A stretch of 64,000 nucleotides of DNA from Multifurca ochricompacta (taxonomy: Eukaryota > Basidiomycota > Agaricomycetes > Russulales > Russulaceae). Location: NCBI GenBank assembly GCA_022496185.1, contig WTXG01000172.1, positions 17,190 through 81,189 on the forward strand, in the 5' to 3' direction. The translations under genes and the position numbers were made by a program. Position 1 is the first letter of the stretch. Each line of letters begins with the position of its first letter. The notes under the pieces are model-generated. The model did not search any database and was not told the DNA's origin. It was given only the letters and a program-made list of their open reading frames with translations. This document shows positions 55,591 to 64,000 of this stretch, one piece after another.

Positions 55591-56864
55591 GTCATTGTTA
55601 CAACCCTACTCTTTTTCCTGACCCTGCACACCATGCCTTATTCTTTGCACCATCCTTGATCTCCTCCTTCTCTGGACCACTCTTTGATGCCCTTGGCCTG
55701 TTGCCTTGGGACCTTCCTTGATGCCTGTGGCCTGTGTGCCCAGGACCCTACCCTGATTCCTGTGACATTGTTCATAGGACTGACCTCCCATGCTGCCATT
55801 TACACCTAACCTGCTGGTAGTTATGCTGCTACACTGTTGGATGTATACCACCCTTCCTTGCTGCCTTGGCTTATGCCTTGGCCACTGCTCCTGACCCTGT
55901 CCCTGTGCTTGACACCCATAGGAACCCCTGACATTGTCCCTGCCAATCTGACCAGTCCAGACAACTAGACGACTTTGGCTTGTACTTGACCCTCTGCCAG
56001 TCATGTGACTCCTGGCCATGTGACCCTTGGCCATGTGATCCTTGACCATGTGATCCCTGACCATGTGACTTTGGACCATGTGATCCCTGACCCTGATCAC
56101 AGCATCTTCATCTGATCATTTACCCCTTTCTGATCACATGGCCCATCTGGCTCATCATTCGCTTCTCTGATTCCTGTGGAAGTATTCCCACATCCACCCT
56201 GACTCCTGTGGGACCTGTTATCTCCCCATTTACCCCTGACCCTGGTGGGAATCCTCCCACACTGATATGACTCCTGTGGGGCTGTCCCACATGATTATGC
56301 TTCTGATAAGGCTTATCCTTATCATGGACTATATTTGACATCTTATCTGCTATTGGATGATAAGGACTCTGATCCTGTTCCTGATTAGCTACAAACCAGA
56401 TCCCCATACAGTATATAAGACCCTGTAGACAGTTTGTACAACCCTAGATTTGACCTCTTGGGCCTTCAGCCTAGAGATCTTAGACCCCAGAATACATCAG
56501 AGCCTTTTCCCTCCTTTTGTGCCTTTGAGATTCCTACAGGGACCCCCATTGCCTCTGGCAATGGGTGTGTGCCCTCCCCTTTGACCCCTCTTTTTCACTC
56601 CCTTGAGCTTCAGTCTGTTTGATGTGCTTTTGGCACTGCAGCTGAGCCTGATCCCCACTTAACAGCCCTAGGGGATTAGCTCCCTTTGGCTGACTCGTCC
56701 CGTCTCTCTCCGTGCTTGGTTATAGCACCAAACTCTATTCTACTCCGAAGCTTGACAGTAGCCTAGAGCCTAGCCTTATTGTGCTAGGCTCCCAGCTGAG
56801 GTAATGGACCCGCGCTGACCTGTGCACGTCGCACACGAAATGCCCAACTGAGCGTAACAGTCAT
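55591..56864 (+). mobile_element. Solo LTR, 1264 bp, TSD GTCAT
   Basis: The LTR is 55596-56859, TGTTACAACCC...GAGCGTAACA, flanked by GTCAT on both sides. Contains short tandem CATGTGA(C/T) repeats (about 55995-56090) and a TATATAAGACC block at 56412. Its ends resemble the Gypsy A/B LTRs, but it is twice as long: a third sister family. Confidence 0.85.
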
Positions 56865-56875
56865 CTTGAAGACTG

Positions 56876-57075
56876 TCAGCTTCTTGTTCTTCGCGGCATC
56901 GGCCTGCGTCTCTTCAGCTGACCTGGTGGTTGGGCTGGAGCAGGATTATTAGTGCTGATAATGGCTGTGACAAGACTGAAACATACAGATATGATAAGGT
57001 CGTCCATGTCACCTTTCCAGGTCTCAACAAGTGCCCTGTCGAATTTATCGGTGTGTGTGAGACATATAGACCATG
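56876..57075 (-). pseudogene. DUF6535-like gene fragment
   Basis: The minus strand encodes DKFDRALVETWKGDMDDLII followed by a hydrophobic stretch (FSLVTAII), resembling the start of the DUF6535 membrane-associated domain common in Agaricomycetes. The continuation is lost in Arg-rich out-of-frame sequence. It lies head to head with the transposase gene, within the hAT boundaries. Assignment is from memory of the family pattern only. Confidence 0.35.
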
Positions 57076-57246
57076 TTTGGAGTGGATGGTAGTAGTAATT
57101 TGAATGGCGACAAAATGAAAAAATGAAAAGTCCGAGTGACAAATGGTTACCAAGCACAAACAAACTACCAAACACCAAACACTGTCTGTCTTACGGTAAT
57201 ACACAGTAATACATCGATTCTTGTATCTACTAGCATAGCAACTAGG

Positions 57247-57455
57247 ATGAAATCTGCAATGAGATCCAAGCAAGCATCACAGTCTAAGGCACTCACAAAA
57301 AAGCAACAAGAGAAAAAGGTTCCAGGAGCTCGATCCAAACGGCCCATAGAGTTATCATCATCAGATGAATCAGATAAGGAGCGCACTCAAAAGCAATGGA
57401 AGCACTTGCAACAAGAAGTACAGGATGATGACAGTGACATGGATGTCAATGTCCT

Positions 57456-57493
<38 letters not shown>

Positions 57494-60400
57494 CACATGG
57501 TGATCTGCAAAGCAAGAATGAGGTATGTAGCTTTGCGTTTGACTGGTGAATAATATTAATTAATGTATGCAAGGAGTCTGATGGAATGGATGAACGTCAC
57601 AATATATCCATTCCTGCACAAGTCAATACACAAAAGGAAAAAACGAGAGACCTTCTACTTATATTCTCTGACAGAGTAAGGGTTCAATTCACTTTGAAAG
57701 ATGGGGAGGTTAGCACAGTGCTGGGACGATGGTGTAATCCATGCAGGTATGTTATTGATTTTCTAATTGTTAATGACATAAACTCACCTGTGATAAGAAA
57801 TGATACAGAGTTCATCGCCATGGAGGGAAAGCGAAAGGCATTCCACACAGGCAGGAACTCCTCATGTCGCGCCCACATTCGAAAGCATTATAATCTGTAT
57901 AAAACTCTATGTAAGGAAGCAAATATAACTGAGCAGCACTGGGCAATCCCACGTTTGATCTGGAAAGAGATGGAAGAGTCACAGAAAGGAAAGAAGCCCG
58001 GCCCAAAGCAGAGAACGCTAGACTTCATTGTCAAAGGTAGCACTCCAGTTTCATTTACACGTGAGAATCTACTGCATGCCGTGACTAAATTCATTGCTAT
58101 TGATGATCAGGTGAGTATGTAGCCAATCTGGTTTGACACTACTGAATATTGTGCATAGTCTCTGGCTGTGGCGAGCAAAACAGCATTCCAAAACTGTCTA
58201 GTTGCAATGAGGCCCCAAACCATTTCATACGACCTTCCAACAACTAACAATGTTGTAAAGCACTTGCATAACGAGTTCGTCCAACGGTTGAGGGAACTGA
58301 AGGCAGATATTGAGGTGATTAACAGTTTGTTAGATAAGAGCAAGTTAGACTTACTGCCATTGCATTACAGAAAGCCCCAGGCTTGATCTCTGCAACTGCA
58401 GATGGATGGACAGCCGACACAACCAAAGCGGGTTTTCTTGGGGTGACTGCGCACTGGATCGAGGTGGATGGTGAAAAATGGAACATGCACTCTGAAGTTA
58501 TTGGGTTCCGAACGATATCAGGTGGACATAGTGGAGAGAACTTGGGACGGTACTTTGTGGGTGTATGCGATCGTATTGGGATAATTAATGGCAAACGATC
58601 AAAGGTGAGCTGATATCTGAGTCAATTCAACACCTTATCTGATCATCTAACTAGCTCCTCACTGTCACCCTCGACAACGCGTCAAACAATACAAGCAAGT
58701 GTGAAACTATCGAAGCCATCCACAAGCAACGCAAGCTGCCCATCTGGTCTGCAGATGAGAATCAGTTGCCGTAAGTACCTGCTTCCTCAACATACTGTTA
58801 TCATTAATGCTGCAAATCATCAGTTGCTTATCTCATGTTGTCAATCTCGCAAACATTGACGTCATGGACCATATCACTAGGATCGCAGCCGTAGAAACGG
58901 CCACTGCAATTTGGGAATATGACCCATCCCTGTCCAATAACCGTGTGCTTAATGGATCACTGGACGTTATCGCATCTATTCGAACCCTGGCAATCAAGGT
59001 TTGTCCTTCATGCCATCTGTCTCCTGGTCAACACACTTCTAACATATCACATCAGATTCAGTCATTGGGGCAACGCATTGAAGCCTTTGACAAGCTTCAG
59101 ATCGAATGCGGCATTCCAAATCCCCTCAACATTCCACTTCACAGCAATGTCAGATGGGGCACTGCTTATCATATGCTGAGTAGGTCTCACAAACTTCGCC
59201 AGGTACAGTGCATCATATTGCCATTACCCTTTCTCAACTAACTTACCCTCTTATATAGCCTATCAATCTTTTTGTTGCAAGTGCCGACCATTGCTATGGT
59301 CCTATCACCACCATTCGACGTGATGGCTGGGTTGTAAAACACATCCCGTGGTCTGCCTTCATGTTTACTGAACAAGACTGGGAACGCATTATGAAAGCAG
59401 TGGAAATTATTGCGGTACATAATTGTAACTGATCATTCTCATTGTTACTGATCTCCTCACTTGACAGGATTCTAATAGAATACAGCAATACTTCTCTGCT
59501 GAAAAGCATCCGACCCTGTGGCGAGCACTTCCTGCAATTGAAGAACTTCAGACAGCTTGGGAAGCAAAACGCGACAACCCTCAGTTCAAAAAATATCAAA
59601 CTGCAATCAATGATGGACTGGAAAAGCTAAACAAGTATTACTCGCGGTTTGACAGGAAACCCGCATACATTTTGGCACTTGGTGAGTAGGATATGTTCAA
59701 ATTATCTCTTAAGCTAATCTTCTCTATCTAGTATTGCATCCATACTTCAAACTTGCATACATCAAGCTTGCGTGGGGTGGTGCTGAAGAACAAGAAGCAG
59801 AATGTAGGGCTGGAAATCAGCACGCGAAGAATTGGCAAGATGAGGCGCGTCAGATACTTGAGAATACAGTATGTTATATACTTTCACACTGCTCTGCTCT
59901 ACTGACATGTTTTGATATGATAGATGGAGCAATACTGGAAGAGTCGAAGAAAAGCATCAACTCGCAAGCCAGCAGCGAATATTGAACTCCTAGAAAGCAA
60001 TGACTCACTCCTGTCGGAATATGACTGCCATCGCCTAGCATTGATAGCTAGTCAGGACTTGAACCATGAATGGCAGGCAGAGTTAGAGCAATATCTCAAG
60101 GACTTGCCCTCTGATGTAACCAAGGACACCAACATTGTCGAATGGTGGCAGGTATGTTATTCTATGATGTCCTATAAATCAGACATAAATACTGTTTACA
60201 GAACAACGGGCACACTTACCCCACTCTTCGACATATTGCTATTGATTACCTTGCTTGTCAGGCATCATCTGTCCCATGTGAATGCCTTTTCTCTGCTGGT
60301 GGTGAAATTGCCACAAAGTGCCGTGCTCAATTAGGTGCCACGTGTTTTGAAGAGCTTCAAGTCATGAAATTTACCTGGAGGAATAATATTGGAGACCTTG

Positions 60401-60531
60401 CTGCTTGGAACTCAGCTCAGGTGGAAGAAGTATTTGACCACAAAATGAAGGAATTCGAAGATCTGTTGATTTTAGATAGGGAGCATCAGGAGTGGGAAAC
60501 AGCCGCAGATGAGTTTGTAACATGTTTCTGA
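57247..60531 (+). CDS. hAT transposase, 13 exons, no stop or frameshift seen
   Basis: Exons: 57247-57522, 57574-57746, 57798-58110, 58159-58314, 58371-58604, 58655-58770, 58824-58998, 59056-59202, 59259-59414, 59468-59681, 59732-59868, 59924-60151, 60202-60531. All introns are GT-AG, about 48-60 nt, and phases agree: 2655 nt, 884 aa. Order: basic/acidic N-terminus with an Asp run from (GAT)n; BED-type zinc finger (WCNPC...HIRKHY); catalytic region with ATADGWTADTTK and TLDNASNN carrying the conserved Asp residues and CLSHVVNLA as the C-x2-H motif; C-terminal hAT dimerisation domain (YPTLRHIAIDYLACQASSVPCE, FSAGGEIATKC). It would cut and reinsert the surrounding 8.1-kb element. Exon choice is mine, from splice signals and family pattern. 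Confidence 0.85.
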
Positions 60532-61180
60532 GTTAGGCATATATAATATATTTTGTTCTACAATCATTGCCACATAGTAACAACAAATATGATCATACTA
60601 GCTGTCCCATGGAGATGACATTCAAGGAATCTATAGAGATGTGAAAAAACGCGAAAAAAAGCAATTGATGCATCACCTTCCTAAATAGGAAGGTAGGCTT
60701 AACAATGCACATGTGTGACTCGAAACATGTCTGTCCTGAGTGTTTAGGAGTCCTTAAGCACAAAGATTTGTAACTATGTCAAAAATATAGAGTGCTATAG
60801 TCATGAAGTCATAGTTTATTGAAGTCATAGGTGTTCCAGATGCACATTTGAGCCATTAGAGCTGCCCTGAATGCGCGCGTTGTGGAACCGGCATGGTGCA
60901 GGCTTGTATTTAGATACTACAATACTACTAACTATCTCACCTTGTTAGATGCTTTCAATAGAGTGATAGCAACTACTTTATTATAGAAGCTATATACATT
61001 TGATGTGCTATATCAGCTATTAAATTAAATGAGCGGATGATGTGATTTGATCTGAGATGTACTAATTAAATTATGCCGGACCGATTCTGGCATCTCTGTA
61101 CTGATGACATGCGTGCGTGCATTCTTAAGCCTACCTTCCTAGATAGGAAGGTAATGCATGGTCCGATCGGCGCGCCCCGC
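60532..61180. other. hAT 3' interior
   Basis: AT-rich, no gene. Includes two CCTTCCTA(A/G)ATAGGAAGG palindromes (about 60677-60697 and 61132-61152) and A/T-rich GCGAAAAAA / TTTTTTCGC tracts that mirror the left subterminal region. Confidence 0.5.
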
Positions 61181-61785
61181 ATTTTGCGTTTTTTTCGCAT
61201 TTTTTCACATTTTTTTGCGTTTGCATAGATAACACAACTGATTCTTGTCTCATTTAAGATCGGACACATGATCTGACTTGAAATTTTGTAGGATACTAGT
61301 TATATGAATATTATTTCTGTATAAGCAATTTTGAATGCATCTGATTGCCTCAAGTCTTAAAAATGCAAAAATGAATCAATATCCACATTCTGTGCAGTTT
61401 TCAACAGGCTTCTTTCATGTTATCTACATTATATGACAGCATTATATTACAGCAAAGGCATTATGAATAAAATGACATAAAAAGACCAGTTAAGACCGGT
61501 TAAGACTGTGTTTTTATCAGTCTTTTGGGATGCTTGAAGATGTAAGACTGGTTAACTACATGAAGTGAAAATGCCTTAACCGGGACCGTTTTTCGGTCTT
61601 TTTTCGGTTCAGTCTGGTTTGGTCCCGGTCTTTTTTCGGTTAAGTTAACTGAACCTTTAAACCCTAGTGATGCTTCAGGCATCAGGTGATTAGATTAGCT
61701 ACTTTGTAGATTAGATTAGATATCGGAGTCTCGGACTTTTTACACTATCATTATTACTTTCTTTCTCACATTCCGCAGTAGCTGA

Positions 61786-62386
61786 CTGATTGTTACAACC
61801 TCTGCTGAGTGAACCCGTTTTCTTTACCCTTCCCAACGACGACCCCTCCAAACCACCTACCCTACACTTCATGATCACGTCCCCATCCTGGGACCCATCA
61901 TGTGCCTTACTCCCATCCCCGTGACATGCTTTGGACTTGTTGACTCGCCGATTGTCTATGTTTACATCGTTATCTTCTTATCTCTCTTATCTCTAAGACC
62001 GGACACTTACTTAATTCCCTATCAGAAGCCAGGCTTTACGCCCTTCACTTTAGTATATTTGGGCCCACATGACTCCATGTTATCTTATCTATAGACGCCC
62101 ACTCGATTACGTATATAAGTCCACGGTAGCTACATTGTAGACCTCAGACTTGACTTATTGAATCCATCGGTGCTTGTCTTCTGGACATCTCCCTTGAACG
62201 CCTTGACTCGTCTGTCTCAGTACTTCCGGTACTTCTCCACTCACCATTGTCATCGGGTACAGCCCCATTGACTCTGACTCATTCCATTTTGACTCCAAGA
62301 AACCCTATTGGTTTCTTACCTGAACTCACAAAGTCGCACTGTCACACAAGTCGTGTGGAACGTCCCGCACCAGACGTAACACTGAT
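61786..62386 (+). mobile_element. Solo Gypsy LTR (family A), TSD CTGAT
   Basis: The LTR is 61791-62381 (591 bp, TGTTACAACCTCTGCTG...CAGACGTAACA), flanked by CTGAT on both sides. Aligns with LTR A at 49473-50058 in opposite orientation. Confidence 0.9.
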
Positions 62387-62728
62387 GCACCATGTAACAT
62401 GTGATTTCTGTAGTGGCCAATGGCCTTTGTCCCTCATACCTATTGTCCAGCACTTGTGGACTTATTCCCAGTGCACAGACCATCCCTTGGATAGTATATA
62501 AGGGTGTCTGTTTTGTCTGTTACACTTCAGAGTTTCTTCTACCTCTGAAGTGTAAGTCATCCTCTCTACTATCCTCACTACCTTAGACTAACTCTGTATA
62601 TAGAACTTGTCTTTCTAGGTGTGTAGTATAGTATAACAGAGTTTCTTCTACCTCTGAAGTAACTTGTCTTTCTAGCCTAAACTGCTAACTTTTACAGTCA
62701 GTATGCTGCACCTCATGCCTGTTTGACA
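62387..62728 (+). repeat. Copia 5' LTR, right part
   Basis: Ends GTTTGACA directly before a primer-binding-like GGTTATGGGCCC, the same arrangement as in the Copia element at 3970-6268. Contains TATATAAGGG at about 62494 and a tandem repeat of CAGAGTTTCTTCTACCTCTGAAGT (62527 and 62637). The left boundary may lie beyond the solo LTR inserted at 61791. Confidence 0.6.
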
Positions 62729-64000
62729 GGTTATGGGCCCTGGGCACGCTTAACTGATCTGTTTGCTTTCTTTGATCAGTCCAACAAACCTCTTCAAGCT
62801 CATCAAAAAGCTTCAAGACTTATCTCCCAATCAGTCAACTTTGTGAGCTTCAATCATTTCTCTCTTTGCCCTTAACTGTCCACAAGGTGGTGCGCTTTAT
62901 GTGCCCACCTTGATCTGTCTGGCTAGTCCCTCAGGGGATTCTTGCAAGAGGTGATGAGGGACCCTAAGCGGGTGAAACACCTTGAGTTCCTCATGTGCAC
63001 TCTAAGTAAATAGTATTCATAGTTGTAGCTGGGTTTTTGTCCCATCCATAGTCTTAGTAGGCCCCTTGCCCAGAAGGCTTGGGGCTATAGGTTCAGTCAA
63101 TGCTTGGCTCGATCCGTAAGCCAGGTTTAGCAACCTGCTGGTAGAGTTTAGGGTCTAGAACAAGGCATGGGTAGTCACTCCCATGACACTTGGGCTCGAT
63201 ACAAGTAGGCTTGAACTACTATAGTCTTTACACAGTAGCTAGAGGGTCTCGTCTCTGGGCAGAAGTACCCACTGCTTTCATTGGGGGTTCGCCCCAACCA
63301 GAGGAAACCTAATAGTCTACTATAGTCATGGCCCCAATCATCTAGGGCTTAATCATGGACTCCACCACCAGCACTAGAGGAAGGCTCTATACCCTTTGTC
63401 TCTAGTGGAACTTGCAGTTGGCTCCTCCATGACATGACTCCCCATCTATTTACACAATGTCCCCCTGATGTGGGCTTAGGACTTGTTGTAGATGGCGCTA
63501 GACAGCCTACTATACTACTTAGAAGTTGCACATCAGAGGCAGGACTTTCTTAAGTTCTGAAGCATAGCGCCACAGAATGGATGGGCCCTCTTCAATGAGA
63601 CCTGGACAACTGGTTCTAACTGCTCCTTGGAACCAGGATCAACCTTTTAAAAATCATCTCACATGTCTTCCATCGTCTTCCCCCCCACTTTCAAGTTCGA
63701 CAAACTTGATGGCTCCATTGGCAGCAGTGGTCGGTGTCCTTCACCACCCTGCTGAGGATCAATGGGATGAGAGGCACATCACACATGATGCCCTGAGTTC
63801 CTGAATCCTCCAAGCCAGAGGATGGGGAAAAGGATGATGAGTACACCAAGTGCTTTGCACTTTGGTCAGAGCCAATGTACCTAGAATGGAACAGGGTGGA
63901 GGAAGTCCTCATGGAGTTCTGGTGATGGTAATGTCACCAGAAACATACTCCCAAATTGCCTCTGACAGAACTTTTCCTTCTGTCATGCCAAATATGAGCA
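62729..64000 (+). mobile_element. Ty1/Copia element interior, running off the window
   Basis: Starts with the primer-binding-like site; an untranslated leader of about 930 bp follows without coding features, then the gag region at 63663. The 3' part lies outside the window. Confidence 0.6.
63663..64000 (+). pseudogene. Copia gag, 5' part, broken
   Basis: From the ATG at 63663 it reads MSSIVFPPTFKFDKLDG, the typical start of Copia Gag. One base is missing at about 63715, so the expected WxxW block (WQQWSVSF) is in the next frame, followed by a TGA at about 63792 and then KCFALWSEPMYLEW. At least one frameshift and one stop. Confidence 0.6.

Larger units (their letters stand above)
53590..61666 (+). 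mobile_element. Large (8.1 kb) autonomous-type hAT transposon
   Basis: Terminal inverted repeats TAGGGTTTAAAGGT(C/T)CAGTT at 53590 and 61666. Subterminal regions (53600-54020 and 61180-61650) are further inverted matches (for example GATCATGTGTCCGATCT and its reverse, AATGTGGA...TTTTTAAGACTTGAG) and are crowded with ACCGGTT/AACCGG(T) motifs. Contains a complete hAT transposase gene (57247-60531). Flanks differ: Gypsy A on the left, unrelated sequence on the right, and no 8-bp duplication was found. Internal cargo: minisatellite, host-like gene pieces and a solo LTR. Confidence 0.8.

Noticed and set aside
57387..57572. Minus-strand serine-rich frame
   Set aside because: Antisense of the (GAT)n tract in exon 1 of the transposase.

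Overview
The window is nuclear DNA of a filamentous fungus, most likely an Agaricomycete (Basidiomycota). The reasons are short GT-AG introns of about 48-60 nt, a locally amplified family of F-box genes, a NACHT-ankyrin (NLR-like) gene remnant, a Crinkler-type N-terminal domain, and a dense load of Copia, Gypsy, LINE and hAT elements. The order within Agaricomycetes cannot be fixed from this sequence.

Layout. 0-8 kb: tandem duplication of an F-box gene. The first copy (484-2023) is intact with one intron; the second (3921-7680) is dead and carries a defective Copia element with a perfect 5-bp target duplication. 9-12 kb: NACHT-ankyrin pseudogene, cut inside an ankyrin repeat by a 1.24-kb non-autonomous hAT that itself carries a Copia-type LTR. 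12-17 kb: three more broken F-box copies, a solo Gypsy LTR and a small TIR element. 19-20 kb: small three-exon gene for a putative secreted hydrophobic protein, with a frameshift near the signal peptide. 21.5-23.8 kb: degenerate Crinkler-like gene carrying a Gypsy LTR. 24.5-38.5 kb: an F-box locus duplicated as two inverted arms of about 3 kb unique sequence around an intact F-box gene (32414-34267). The left arm is stuffed with a hAT element, a second hAT, a LINE, and inside the LINE a twin hAT that contains a third hAT family; each insertion still shows its target-site duplication. 38.5-47.3 kb: solo LTR, then a full-length Gypsy element with near-identical LTRs but frameshifted gag-pol. 47.3-53.6 kb: two related, nested, 5'-truncated chromoviral Gypsy elements, each with an extra zinc-knuckle ORF between pol and the 3' LTR. 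53.6-61.7 kb: an 8.1-kb hAT element whose 13-exon transposase reads open for 884 codons. It also holds a 59-bp minisatellite, host-like gene fragments and a solo LTR. 61.8-64 kb: solo LTR and the 5' end of a broken Copia element running off the window.

Working view: this is a gene-family birth-and-death zone. F-box, NLR-like and Crinkler-like genes are duplicated and then destroyed by transposons. Only two F-box genes, one Gypsy accessory ORF and one hAT transposase look intact; the small secreted gene is intact apart from one early frameshift. No tRNA, rRNA or CRISPR array was recognised. All calls come from reading the sequence; no database search was run.
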